Shown here one piece after another: positions 1-8,891 of a stretch of DNA of 64,000 nt. Within the stretch, counting starts at the first letter, position 1, and the number at the start of each line of letters is the position of its first letter. The stretch comes from an uncultured Bacilli bacterium. GTDB taxonomy: Bacteria; Bacillota_I; Bacilli_A; RF39; UBA660. Below the pieces are notes generated by a model. It worked only from the letters and a program-made list of their open reading frames with translations. It had not been told where the DNA came from and searched no databases. A program made the translations under genes and the position numbers. The stretch covers positions 1 through 64,000 of the forward strand of contig CAKOTD010000002.1 of the NCBI GenBank assembly GCA_934120015.1, written 5' to 3'.

Positions 1-1
1 T

Positions 2-2101
2 TGTTGTTAAACTATCTATTGTTGGAATCTTTATTGAGGTTCCATCTTCTTTTATGAATTCATATGCATTATAAGAATTATCACATGTGTAATCATTTGA
101 TGTTATTCCATTTATTGTACTTCCCACATATCCATCATCTGGACATTTGACTACTTTTACTTTTAATAATTTTGTTTCATTTGCTTTTACCAAGTTCATG
201 TGCATTGCTGCTTTATTAATATTTTGGCCACTAAAATATGTTCCTGTTCCATATATTGCACCAGAATTTGTTCCTGTTACTAACACTGGATATACTTTTC
301 CTAATGTATTGTATTGTGTTTCAAAATATATACTTACTGATGCACTTGGATTTGGCATTATATTTATCTTTTTAGTTACTTCTTCACTTTCACTTCCATT
401 ATCTGACAACTTTATTGTATATTCTCTACTTTCAGACAATGTTATATTTAATTTTTTAGATGTTGTAGATGAATAACTATTAACTACACCTGTTATTTCA
501 TTTTTATATTTATAATAGCCAGTTTTATTAGTCATATCACTTGAAAAGTTTAATGTAACACTTGTTCCATACGGATACCACATTTCCCCATCTATTTCAT
601 AGCCTTGATTATTGACTACAATTGTTAAATAAGGTACAGAGCTTTCAGTAACAGCTTGAATATAGCTTACATTAGATTTAAAATTAAGATCATCCACAAC
701 ATATACACTAAATCTATGATCCCTATTTTTTTCTAAGTCTGTGAATGTATATGCTGGACTTGTACTTTCAATATAATCTTGGCCATTTATACTATAATAA
801 TATTTGCTTATTCCTACATTATCTGATGTTGTTGTTGATACAGCTATAGTTATATTATCTCCACTGCTTGTTGACACCAAACTAGTTATGACTGGATTAG
901 AATGTTTTTTATTTGTTTTTAACTTAGTTGTACCAATTTCAGAGATTCTTCCTTTTGAATCCTTTATATAAAAACTTATATTGTGATCAACATATGGTTC
1001 TAAATTTTCAAATGTATAATATGAATTACTTGATTCTATATAATCATTGTTATCAATTTTAAAGTAATATTTTTCTATTGTGGTATGGTTATAACTTTCT
1101 CCAGTTATTGCCAATGTTATATCATAATCACCACTACTAGTACTATAACTTTTTATAATCGGATTCTTTTCTGATTCTTTTGTATAAACTTCATCCTCAT
1201 AAACATTAGATTTTTTACCATCTAAGTTTTCTGCATATATTTTGATATTATATTTTGTATTTTCCTCAAGCCCATCAAATAAATGATATGGGCTTGATTC
1301 TTCTATGTAATCATTGTTATTGATGCTAAAATAATACCTTATACCTGCTTCATCTATATTAGTAGTTACTGTTGAAGTAATAGAGTTTTCTGAACTAACA
1401 TGAACTATTGTTAATTCTATATTTTCATCCTCTATGATTCCAACGCTATTAATTTTCCTACTACTCATTTTTACAATATCACCATTGCTAGATCTGGCAT
1501 ATGCCATTGTATTTTTATCAATTTTAAGACTTGTTTTTCTATCTTGCACATTAATCCATGTACATTTCTCTAAAGAGTCTGATATACAATATTCATTAAT
1601 GTTATTTGAATTTTTATAATCAATTGTAACACTTTTGACTTTCTCTATTTTTTCTTCATTTTCTACTAAAATAATCGGCTCATGAACCCCTTCTACATTT
1701 TTATACTGATCACAATTTTTTATCTTTTCAACTATAAATTTAGTATCAGTATAATCTTTATAAGCACAAAATTTTTTATTTTCAATATATAAATAATATT
1801 GTTGTGAGTTGTTGAATATAAGTTCTCCATTCCAATTATTTTGTGAGCCTTCTATCTCTAACTTTTTATCATTTATACCATCTATTACATAAAACTCTTT
1901 TTCTTTTTCAATATTCTCCAAATCATTAGAAATTCTATAATTATGAACTGATTTTATATATCCTTCTATTGATCTTGCAAATGCACCTTTTCTTGCTTTC
2001 TCTATTGTATCAATTATTTTAGGTATTCCAATTAAAACTATTATTGCAAGTAATACTATGGTTGCTAATAATTCTATTAATGTAAATCCTCTTTTTTTCA
2101 T
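2..2101 (-). CDS. Large prepilin-like protein with Ig/FN3-like repeats, partial (3' end off the window)
   Basis: Reading from an ATG at 2101 there are 700 codons without a stop, so the gene continues beyond position 1. The N-terminus, MKKRGFTLIELLATIVLLA, is a type IV prepilin signal: short basic leader, G before F, E at mature position 5 and a hydrophobic helix. A small extracellular part with a few cysteines follows, then three similar modules near residues 250, 345 and 430, each containing a YYF/YYY-S/K-I-N/D core and a (N/G)-x-DYIE element followed by a Y/F-x-F-x-x-L-E stretch, like Ig or FN3-type beta domains. The family is processed by a prepilin peptidase and exported by a pilus or pseudopilus machine; no such machine is in this window. 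Ribosome site AGGGAG precedes the start. The size is far above a normal pilin, so it may be a tip or adhesin pilin. Function is inferred. Confidence 0.8.
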   Translation of the reverse strand, partial: MKKRGFTLIELLATIVLLAIIVLIGIPKIIDTIEKARKGAFARSIEGYIKSVHNYRISNDLENIEKEKEFYVIDGINDKKLEIEGSQNNWNGELIFNNSQQYYLYIENKKFCAYKDYTDTKFIVEKIKNCDQYKNVEGVHEPIILVENEEKIEKVKSVTIDYKNSNNINEYCISDSLEKCTWINVQDRKTSLKIDKNTMAYARSSNGDIVKMSSRKINSVGIIEDENIELTIVHVSSENSITSTVTTNIDEAGIRYYFSINNNDYIEESSPYHLFDGLEENTKYNIKIYAENLDGKKSNVYEDEVYTKESEKNPIIKSYSTSSGDYDITLAITGESYNHTTIEKYYFKIDNNDYIESSNSYYTFENLEPYVDHNISFYIKDSKGRISEIGTTKLKTNKKHSNPVITSLVSTSSGDNITIAVSTTTSDNVGISKYYYSINGQDYIESTSPAYTFTDLEKNRDHRFSVYVVDDLNFKSNVSYIQAVTESSVPYLTIVVNNQGYEIDGEMWYPYGTSVTLNFSSDMTNKTGYYKYKNEITGVVNSYSSTTSKKLNITLSESREYTIKLSDNGSESEEVTKKINIMPNPSASVSIYFETQYNTLGKVYPVLVTGTNSGAIYGTGTYFSGQNINKAAMHMNLVKANETKLLKVKVVKCPDDGYVGSTINGITSNDYTCDNSYNAYEFIKEDGTSIKIPTIDSLTT

Positions 2102-2130
2102 AATTTATACAACTCCCTATTCTAAGTTAA

Positions 2131-2159
2131 ATCATACCATTATTGTCATCTTTTTTCAA
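2131..2159 (-). promoter_or_regulatory. Sigma-A-type promoter of the prepilin-like gene
   Basis: On the minus strand TTGAAA (2159-2154), a 17-base spacer and TATGAT (2136-2131) lie about 30 bases upstream of the prepilin ATG. It is back to back with the promoter for the HdeD-like gene, giving a compact divergent control region. Confidence 0.6.
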
Positions 2160-2181
2160 TATATTTTTAGATATATTCTAA

Positions 2182-2210
2182 TTTACAACTTTTTTTAATA
2201 ATGTTATAAT
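2182..2210 (+). promoter_or_regulatory. Sigma-A-type promoter of the HdeD-like gene
   Basis: TTTACA (2182-2187), 17 bases, TATAAT (2205-2210). The ribosome site GAGGTG starts at 2219, so the predicted transcript has almost no leader before the Shine-Dalgarno. Confidence 0.65.
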
Positions 2211-2231
2211 GTCTGTATGAGGTGAATATAT

Positions 2232-2771
2232 ATGGTAAAAAATAGAAAAGATTCTTTTTCATTAATTACGGCTATTTTATTTCTAATACTTGGAATTATA
2301 CTAATATCAAACCCAGGAGGAGTTATTAAATTTATTACTTATATTATTGGTGGTATTATTGTTTTACTAGGTATTACAAAATTAATAAGTTATCTTAAAA
2401 ACAAGAATAATGAATTATTAAATAATTCAAGCAACTTAACAATTGGAGTTGTCTTAATTGTTATTGGAATTATAATTATGTTCTGTTCATCTGCTATAGA
2501 GTTCATTATTAGGCTTATTATGGGTGGATGGTTATTATATAGTGGTATTATAAAATTAATATTATCTATTGGTTTAAAACAACTAGGGATTAACAACTGG
2601 TATATTGCACTAATTAGTTCAATTATTATGCTAGTATGTGGACTTTATACAATTATTGTTTCTAATATAATAGGTAGTGCCGGAGGAATTATTCTTGTTA
2701 TTTATGCTACCACTGAAATTATTCAATTTATTACTATTCCAAAAAGCAAAAATCCTGATATTATTAAATAA
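2232..2771 (+). CDS. HdeD/DUF308-family membrane protein
   Basis: 179 residues, almost wholly hydrophobic, with about six membrane helices arranged as repeated pairs separated by short Gly-rich turns (GGII-V-LGI, GG-LL-SGI, GGIILVIYA). This duplicated small-helix pattern is that of DUF308/HdeD-like proteins, a family linked to acid stress in enterobacteria but without a defined role in Gram-positives. The start is fixed by GAGGTG at 2219-2224. It is monocistronic and converges on the MgtC gene with a shared terminator. Confidence 0.7.
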   Translation: MVKNRKDSFSLITAILFLILGIILISNPGGVIKFITYIIGGIIVLLGITKLISYLKNKNNELLNNSSNLTIGVVLIVIGIIIMFCSSAIEFIIRLIMGGWLLYSGIIKLILSIGLKQLGINNWYIALISSIIMLVCGLYTIIVSNIIGSAGGIILVIYATTEIIQFITIPKSKNPDIIK

Positions 2772-2800
2772 AAGCAAGGGCAACTTGCTTTTATTTTTTA
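2768..2800. terminator. Bidirectional intrinsic terminator
   Basis: Perfect stem ATAAAAGCAAG / CTTGCTTTTAT (2768-2778, 2784-2794) with loop GGCAA and T-rich sequence on both sides. It sits between the HdeD-like gene (plus) and the MgtC gene (minus) and can serve both. Confidence 0.8.
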
Positions 2801-3514
2801 CTATATTTCATCATCATCAAGTATTTCTACTTTTTCTTGATCTATTCTTTTTAATGAAGCAGTACTTACTTCTTTGTGAACCATCAACTGATTCATTAAT
2901 TTTTCTATTAAATACGTTTTATTAACTAGTACTTTAAATTGTGTTGTTATCTTTGATTTATCCATATCTATATCTTTAATTTCAATTTCAGTTAATGTTA
3001 TATATTCTTTATCAGATGCAGATAATATTTTATTTCTTGCCATTTCCAAGGCATCATTATCAATTGTCAATTTTAATATATAATCATCATATATTTCAAC
3101 TTTTTTCTTAGTCAAAGGAGCTTTTTTTGTAATATATCTTAATACAACATTACAAAAAAGTATAAAAGCTGTTCCTATAGCAGCTTCTACTATTAACCCA
3201 CCGGCACATAATACACCAATTGCGGCATTGCACCATAGAGTTGCTGCTGTATTTAGTCCCTTTATATTTGTACCATCTTTTAAGATTACTCCTGCACCTA
3301 AAAAACCTATTCCAGAAACAACTTGTGCAGCTATTCGTGAAACATCTGGCGAAACCATTTGAATTGAAAAACTAACAAACATAAATGTTCCTACACTTAC
3401 TAAAACACTGGTTCTAAGCCCAATGGCTCTACCTCTTATTTGTCTTTCAAGTCCAATAAGCAGACTAAGTACAAAACTTAAACTAATTCTATATAGAAAA
3501 ATTCCATAACTCAT
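2801..3514 (-). CDS. MgtC/SapB-family membrane protein
   Basis: 237 residues. The first 120 or so form the conserved MgtC membrane domain: helices with the signature LIGLERQIRGRAIGLRT, a VS-G-GFLGAGVILKDG segment and GLNTAATLW. The remaining part (from about residue 135) is a soluble alpha/beta domain of the ACT-like type seen in longer MgtC proteins. MgtC proteins are associated with magnesium limitation and membrane ATPase control rather than transport itself. Last gene of a run of tightly spaced minus-strand genes; the ribosome site AGGAGG lies in the 11-base gap after the RluA stop. Confidence 0.88.
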   Translation of the reverse strand: MSYGIFLYRISLSFVLSLLIGLERQIRGRAIGLRTSVLVSVGTFMFVSFSIQMVSPDVSRIAAQVVSGIGFLGAGVILKDGTNIKGLNTAATLWCNAAIGVLCAGGLIVEAAIGTAFILFCNVVLRYITKKAPLTKKKVEIYDDYILKLTIDNDALEMARNKILSASDKEYITLTEIEIKDIDMDKSKITTQFKVLVNKTYLIEKLMNQLMVHKEVSTASLKRIDQEKVEILDDDEI

Positions 3515-3525
3515 AACTCGTCCTC

Positions 3526-4365
3526 CTATTTCATTAATTTTATAAAACTACTATCTATTTGTGCTACAAAATGCATTTCTTTTTTTGTAATTGGGTGTCT
3601 AAGTCTAATTTCTTCAGCATGTAAAAACATCTGCTTTACATTTTTATCATTGGTTCCATACTTCTTATCACCAACAATTGGATTACCAATATTAGCAAAT
3701 TGAACTCTTATCTGATTTTTCCTACCTGTTAGTATTTCTATTTCTACTAAACTATATTTGTTATTACTTTTTATTTTTTTATACTTTGTTATGGCAAGTT
3801 TTCCATGACTTGAATCTGTCTCATATACAAAGAGATTCTTGTTCTCACTCAAATAAGACTTTAATGTTCCACTATTATTAGCATTCCCATGAACTATAGC
3901 TATATACTTCCTAAGTGTTACTAATTCATTCCAATTATCTTGAAGAATATTTTTCATCTTTATATTTTTTACAAAAATTACAACGCCAGATGTATCTTTA
4001 TCAAGTCTATGCACAACAAATATTTGTTGCCTTTTTTTGCTTAAATACTCTAAAGCATAATGATATAATGTTTTTTCCCTTTCTTTATTTGTTGCTATAG
4101 TCAAAACACCACATGGTTTATTAACAACTAAAAAATCTTTATCTTCATATATAATATCAATATTATTTAGTTCATTTTTTACTTTCTTTATTATTATTGT
4201 TAATTTATCTCCAGGTTTTAATTTATAATCAAATTTACTTATTTTTTTATTATTTACATATACACTATCCTTTAAATAGTTCTTTATATTATTTTTTGAT
4301 TTTCCTTTTATATTTTTATATAAATAATCTAATAATAAGCTTTCTTGTTTTATAATAAAATTCAT
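3526..4365 (-). CDS. RluA-family rRNA/tRNA pseudouridine synthase
   Basis: 279 residues. Residues 1-60 look like an S4 RNA-binding domain (NIKNYLKDSVYVNNKKI, YKLKPGD). The catalytic domain contains NKPCGVLT and the RluA signature HRLDKDTSG with the catalytic Asp, followed by GRKNQIRVQFANIGNPIVGD and a final LRHP motif. These enzymes isomerise uridine in structured RNA; whether the substrate is 23S rRNA or tRNA cannot be told from sequence. It starts 9 bases downstream of the PLP lyase stop, with GAGG before the ATG. Confidence 0.9.
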   Translation of the reverse strand: MNFIIKQESLLLDYLYKNIKGKSKNNIKNYLKDSVYVNNKKISKFDYKLKPGDKLTIIIKKVKNELNNIDIIYEDKDFLVVNKPCGVLTIATNKEREKTLYHYALEYLSKKRQQIFVVHRLDKDTSGVVIFVKNIKMKNILQDNWNELVTLRKYIAIVHGNANNSGTLKSYLSENKNLFVYETDSSHGKLAITKYKKIKSNNKYSLVEIEILTGRKNQIRVQFANIGNPIVGDKKYGTNDKNVKQMFLHAEEIRLRHPITKKEMHFVAQIDSSFIKLMK

Positions 4366-4373
4366 ATATACCT

Positions 4374-5609
4374 CTATTTCAAATTAGATGTAGCTATCAT
4401 CACACCCAGTTTACCATATTCATAAGTTAGTCCGCCCTGTAAATAAGCAATATATGGGCTTCTTATTGGACCATCACATGATAATTCTATAGATGATCCC
4501 TGGGTAAAGGCACCTGATGCCATTATAACTTTATCAGTATAACCAGGCATATTCCATGGTTCTGCCTTTACATATGAGTCTACAGGTGAGCCATATTGTA
4601 TTCCCTGACAAAATTTAATTAATTTTTCCTCGTCATTAAAAATAATATTTTGAACAATATCCGCTCTCTTTTCATTATATTTTGGTTCAACTTTATAACC
4701 TTCTTTTTCAAGAAGTAAACTAGCAAAAACTGCTGTTTTTAAACTACTGGCAACAACACTAGGAGCCATATATATTCCCTGTAATATACTTTTATTTATA
4801 CCAAGTGTTGGTCCTACTTCCCTTCCTTCTCCAGGTAATGTAAGTCTCTCTCCAGCTAAATCTACTAATTCTTTTCTTCCTGCTATATAAGCTCCATTAG
4901 GGGCAATACCACCACCTAGATTCTTAATTAAAGATCCTACTATTATATCCGCACCTACACTAATTGGTGATTCTTTTTCAACAAATTCACAATAACAATT
5001 ATCAACCATTATTATAACTTCTTTATCTATACTATGAATAAATTTTATAACTTTACTTAACTTATCTATACATATGCTTTTTCTTGTTGAATAACCTTTA
5101 GATCTTTGGATTTCGATTAGTTTTATTTTTTTTGATGTCAAATACTTTTCAATCTGTTCATAATCAAATTCATTATCTATTAAATCAACTTGTTCATAAT
5201 TAATACCAAAGCTTTTTAACGAACTTTTATTTTCTTTTATTCCAATTACTTCATCAAGTGTATCATATGGTTTACCTGTAATACTAAGAAGTATATCACC
5301 TGGTCTTAGATACGCAAATAAGGCCACGGTAAGTGCATGACTTCCAGATATAAACTGACTTCTAACAATTGCATCTTCAGCATCTAATACATCCGCAAAT
5401 ATTTTTTCGATTACATCTCTTCCTATATCACCATATCCGTATCCTGTTGTTGAATTAAAATGAGCTTCACATACCATATTTTTACGAAAAGAATCCAAAA
5501 CTTTTTTACTATTATATAAACATATATCATCTATTTTTTTAAATTCTTCTTTTAATTCATTTTCAACACTCTGTGCAAGAATAAGTACATTACTATCTAT
5601 TTCTTTCAT
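4374..5609 (-). CDS. PLP-dependent methionine gamma-lyase-like protein (aluminium-resistance family)
   Basis: 411 residues, the usual length of the Met_gamma_lyase/YnbB family of fold-type I PLP enzymes. Visible landmarks: an N-terminal STTGYGYGDIGRD motif, the cofactor aspartate in IIMVDNCYCEF and the Schiff-base lysine in VGSLIKNLGGGIAPNG, ending with SSIELSCDGPIR-PY. These proteins are annotated as cystathionine-type lyases or aluminium-resistance proteins, with no firmly established substrate. The start codon overlaps the SDR stop (TAATG), so translation is probably coupled. Confidence 0.85.
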   Translation of the reverse strand: MKEIDSNVLILAQSVENELKEEFKKIDDICLYNSKKVLDSFRKNMVCEAHFNSTTGYGYGDIGRDVIEKIFADVLDAEDAIVRSQFISGSHALTVALFAYLRPGDILLSITGKPYDTLDEVIGIKENKSSLKSFGINYEQVDLIDNEFDYEQIEKYLTSKKIKLIEIQRSKGYSTRKSICIDKLSKVIKFIHSIDKEVIIMVDNCYCEFVEKESPISVGADIIVGSLIKNLGGGIAPNGAYIAGRKELVDLAGERLTLPGEGREVGPTLGINKSILQGIYMAPSVVASSLKTAVFASLLLEKEGYKVEPKYNEKRADIVQNIIFNDEEKLIKFCQGIQYGSPVDSYVKAEPWNMPGYTDKVIMASGAFTQGSSIELSCDGPIRSPYIAYLQGGLTYEYGKLGVMIATSNLK

Positions 5610-6340
5610 TAATAACCACCATCTACTCTTATTACTGTTCCATTTATATAGCTAGCCTCTTCAGAGGCTAAAAAATATATTACATTAGCTACTTCCTCAG
5701 GTTTTCCAAATCTTTTTAATAGTATTTTTGAAATTTCGTTATTTCTAAAATCTTCTGACATTTCATTATTCATATCGGTATCCATCCAACCTGGTGCTAC
5801 TGCATTAACACGAATATCAGGAGAAAATTGTTTGGCCATAGTTTTTGTTAATGATATTATTCCCGCTTTTGATGCTGCATAATCCATTTCTTCCTTATAA
5901 TGTGTATCAATTGCATCTGTACTACTTATGTTTATAATACTACCATTTTTCATTAGCTTACTCATGTATTTTGTTACACAAAATGTGCCAATCAAATTTG
6001 TATCGATAACTCTTTTGAACTCTGAAATACTTTTATCTTCAATCTGACTATCAAGTGAAATACCAGCATTATTAACTAGGCAATCTATTTTTTCAAATTG
6101 ATTTTCTACAAAGTTTTTCATTTTAATAACTGATTCTTCCTTACTTATATCACAATAAAGACACAAAACTCTACTTTCATAATCTTTTTCTATTCTATCT
6201 TTTAAATTCATTGCTTCTTCTTTTGAATTATAATATGTAATGATTACATCGTATCCCTTGCTTGCAAACTTTATAGCAGTTGATGCCCCAAGACCACGAC
6301 TAGATCCCGTAATTAATACTACTTTTTTTTCACTATTCAT
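5609..6340 (-). CDS. SDR-family oxidoreductase (FabG-like)
   Basis: 243 residues with classic short-chain dehydrogenase features: NAD(P)-binding TGSSRGLGAS near residue 11, NNAG near 90, catalytic Ser in INISS, YAASK with catalytic Tyr and Lys, then PGW-DTDM, and a C-terminal YINGTVIRVDGG. It could be a 3-oxoacyl-ACP reductase or the EF-P 5-aminopentanone reductase YmfI. Fatty-acid genes are absent nearby, so YmfI-like is possible but unproven. It is the first gene of the block down to mgtC. Confidence 0.85.
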   Translation of the reverse strand: MNSEKKVVLITGSSRGLGASTAIKFASKGYDVIITYYNSKEEAMNLKDRIEKDYESRVLCLYCDISKEESVIKMKNFVENQFEKIDCLVNNAGISLDSQIEDKSISEFKRVIDTNLIGTFCVTKYMSKLMKNGSIINISSTDAIDTHYKEEMDYAASKAGIISLTKTMAKQFSPDIRVNAVAPGWMDTDMNNEMSEDFRNNEISKILLKRFGKPEEVANVIYFLASEEASYINGTVIRVDGGY

Positions 6341-6388
6341 AATAATCCCTCAAAACAATTATAAAAGATGAACTATTAAAAAACAATA

Positions 6389-8428
6389 TTAATTAAGAAA
6401 TTCAATGAATTTTTGACTCTCCTTTACTATTTCATTTACAAATATAGACCTATTTTTTTTAGGAACAAATAGATATACATTTCCTTTAGTTCTTGTAAGT
6501 GCTACATAAAATAATCTTCTTTCCTCATCAAATTCAAAATTTTCATTAATGTTTGACAAGTATTTTAACAAATTATTCTCTTCACATTTACTAGGAAAAC
6601 CCAGTATTTTATCCTCAAGATTAACAATTACTACTGCATCACTTTCTAATCCTTTAGACTTATGTACAGAATAAAACTTAATAATTTTATCTTTATAGTA
6701 TATGTTATCTTTGTCACTGTTAAATTCTTTATTATTTAAGTATTCTACATCACTATTATTTCTCCCAAGTACATAAACTGATTTTTCTTCTATATGTTCA
6801 AATAGATTTATTATTTCATTTTTATTGTAATACAAATATATTTTTACAGGTTTATTAATCTTCTTTGAAGATTTAAGTTTTTTCTTTAGTTGCATTTTGT
6901 TTTTCATAATAAAATTACCTGCTAAATTAATAAGTTCTTGACTATTTCTATAAGTATTATTTATATAAAGTATTTTTGAATCTTGAAACATATCCTTAAA
7001 ATTTAGAAACATTTTTATATCACATCCTGTAAAACGGTATATAGATTGAAAATCATCTCCAACGCATATTAATTTACTATTTGTTTTATCCTTTATAGAC
7101 TTTATTAACTGATATCTACAATAAGATGTATCTTGATATTCATCTATAATAATATATTTGTAATTTAGTTTTACTTTATTATTTATTACCATAGTAGTTG
7201 CCAGAGAAATCATATCATTAAAATCTATCTCTTTGTTTTCACTTAATTTAGCTTCATATTTATAATATATATTTTCTATTATTTTTAAGATTGTCAAGTT
7301 TTTATTTTTTTCAATTTTATTTGATATTTTATTAACACATTTTTCTATTTCATATATTTTTTTATTATCAAAATTATTTGTTTTTAACAGATTTATAAAA
7401 CTAAATATAGTTTTAGATAAATTTTCAAAAATATTACTTTTACCACCATATATTTTAAATAACATTTTATTATTCTTCTTTTTAAATCTAATATTATTAC
7501 TTTTAATAATATCATCTATCACCTCAAAAATATTTCCTTCTGTAAAGTAAAAACTATATATTTCATAAACTTTACACATGTACATATTTCTAATTTCTTC
7601 TATTTTTTCTATGTTATTATAATATATAATATAAAAATTATATTTAGGTAAGTAAAAGGCTTTTATGGGCTTATTATTATATAAAAGCATAATTTTATAT
7701 TCAAATAGAATATTTAGATATATCAAATAATTCCCAATTAATAATTCTTCATTACTATTATAGTTACTATCTAATTTAAAATGTATCTTCTCAAGTAGGA
7801 AATATTTAATAAACTGATCTAATAAGTACTCATTTTCTAACAAATCTTTATATAAATATTCTAAAATAGTACTAGTCAATAGGTTAGAATCACAGATACT
7901 TTTATTTACTCCTGCTTTATGGAGAATCTTATTTGCAAGCTTATGAAAAGTATAAACTTCTATATTATATTTATAATTTTTATATATTGCTGTTTTAATG
8001 GAATCTGCTGATAAGTTCGTAAATGATATACAAAGAATTTCTAATGGGTTTATTTTATTGATTTCAATTAAATATCGTATCTTTCCTATCATAGTAAGTG
8101 TTTTACCCGAGCCTGCACCTGCTACTACTAAATAACTATTTTCATCGGTTAAAACAGCCATTCTTTGCTCATAATCTAAACTATGACCATTTATATTATC
8201 AAAAATATTATTACTTATATTTTTTTTATAAAACCTATTATTATTTCTTTCTATTATTTTACTAATATTTTTGAAACACCATACAAAGTATTTTTTCTTT
8301 ATATTAAAAAAATATTTAAGTTTTTTATATTCTAGATAATTTTTACAATATCTCTTAATTATTGTACTAACCTCATCCAATGGTATATATGTATTTTGAT
8401 ATTTTATAAATTTTAAAAAATCCTTCAT
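6389..8428 (-). CDS. UvrD/Rep-family superfamily 1 DNA helicase
   Basis: 679 residues, very rich in Asn, Lys and Ile. An N-terminal extension of about 90 residues precedes the helicase core: Walker A AGAGSGKT, motif Ia SFTNLSADSI, Walker B IIIDEYQDTS, motif III GDDFQSIYRFTG, motif V VHKSKGLESDAVV and motif VI RRLFYVALTRTKG. There is no nuclease domain at the C-terminus, unlike AddA. Probably a 3'-5' helicase in repair or restart. GGTGAG precedes the ATG; a 20-base AT-only palindrome lies just upstream at 8439-8458. Confidence 0.85.
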   Translation of the reverse strand: MKDFLKFIKYQNTYIPLDEVSTIIKRYCKNYLEYKKLKYFFNIKKKYFVWCFKNISKIIERNNNRFYKKNISNNIFDNINGHSLDYEQRMAVLTDENSYLVVAGAGSGKTLTMIGKIRYLIEINKINPLEILCISFTNLSADSIKTAIYKNYKYNIEVYTFHKLANKILHKAGVNKSICDSNLLTSTILEYLYKDLLENEYLLDQFIKYFLLEKIHFKLDSNYNSNEELLIGNYLIYLNILFEYKIMLLYNNKPIKAFYLPKYNFYIIYYNNIEKIEEIRNMYMCKVYEIYSFYFTEGNIFEVIDDIIKSNNIRFKKKNNKMLFKIYGGKSNIFENLSKTIFSFINLLKTNNFDNKKIYEIEKCVNKISNKIEKNKNLTILKIIENIYYKYEAKLSENKEIDFNDMISLATTMVINNKVKLNYKYIIIDEYQDTSYCRYQLIKSIKDKTNSKLICVGDDFQSIYRFTGCDIKMFLNFKDMFQDSKILYINNTYRNSQELINLAGNFIMKNKMQLKKKLKSSKKINKPVKIYLYYNKNEIINLFEHIEEKSVYVLGRNNSDVEYLNNKEFNSDKDNIYYKDKIIKFYSVHKSKGLESDAVVIVNLEDKILGFPSKCEENNLLKYLSNINENFEFDEERRLFYVALTRTKGNVYLFVPKKNRSIFVNEIVKESQKFIEFLN

Positions 8429-8473
8429 ATTCTCACCATATATATAATTATATATATCACCAAAAAAACCTTA

Positions 8474-8504
8474 AAAAAATAACCAAATTTTTTAGAATTT
8501 GATT
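8474..8504 (-). terminator. Intrinsic terminator of the small HTH gene
   Basis: Minus-strand stem AATCAAATT / AATTTGGTT (one wobble pair) followed by ATTTTTTT. It overlaps the HTH gene's stop codon and separates it from the downstream helicase. Confidence 0.7.
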
Positions 8505-8847
8505 ATTTTCCTTCCTTCCTAAGTAGGCCCGCTTCTTTTAATACATTATATATGCAAGAATAACTTCTTTTCCCGTAAAATCTGCAAAACCTTCTTATAC
8601 TAGCATGACTTTTTTTATATAAATTGATTATTTTATTTTTCTCCTCTTCACTCAAAGTATTAATTGGTTTTCTATTTTTATTCCCATGTACTAAGCTTAT
8701 TTTACCTTCAATAATTTGTTTCTTTAATCTTAAAATGTATTTTGGATGAAAACCAGTTATGGTTGCTATCTCAATATACGATAAAAAAGATTTATTATTT
8801 AACTTATCTTCTATATATTTAACAGCTTCTTTCTTATTCTTTTCCAT
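8503..8847 (-). CDS. Small helix-turn-helix protein resembling the N-terminus of an IS transposase
   Basis: 114 residues from the ATG at 8847. That start is chosen because GGTGAG sits just upstream; the TTG at 8859 would put the ribosome site inside the gene. Two HTH-like segments are visible: SYIEIATITGFHPKYILRLK and a second one around INLYKKSHASIRRFC. They are joined by a VHGNKNRKP linker, typical of the DNA-binding region of ISNCY/IS3-like transposases. There is no DDE catalytic domain, yet it has its own promoter and terminator, so it may be a domesticated DNA-binding remnant. Confidence 0.6.
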   Translation of the reverse strand: MEKNKKEAVKYIEDKLNNKSFLSYIEIATITGFHPKYILRLKKQIIEGKISLVHGNKNRKPINTLSEEEKNKIINLYKKSHASIRRFCRFYGKRSYSCIYNVLKEAGLLRKEGK

Positions 8848-8857
8848 AACGCTCACC

Positions 8858-8891
8858 AATAATAGTATATCACATTATTTTTAAATTTCAA
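8858..8891 (-). promoter_or_regulatory. Promoter of the HTH gene with imperfect palindrome
   Basis: TTGAAA (8891-8886), 16 bases, TATACT (8869-8864) with an upstream TG (extended -10). The -35 lies at the end of addA. An imperfect palindrome (8858-8879, outer arms AATAAT / ATTATT) covers the -10, a possible operator for the HTH protein itself. Confidence 0.5.

Noticed and set aside
2232..2771. Minus-strand open frame at 2390-2596 inside the HdeD-like gene
   Set aside because: No start signal and fully inside a well-supported membrane-protein gene; a mirror of its hydrophobic codons.
8439..8458. 20-base perfect palindrome before the helicase gene
   Set aside because: It is made only of A and T (alternating TA around AATT); in DNA this AT-rich it can arise by chance, and no factor is implied.
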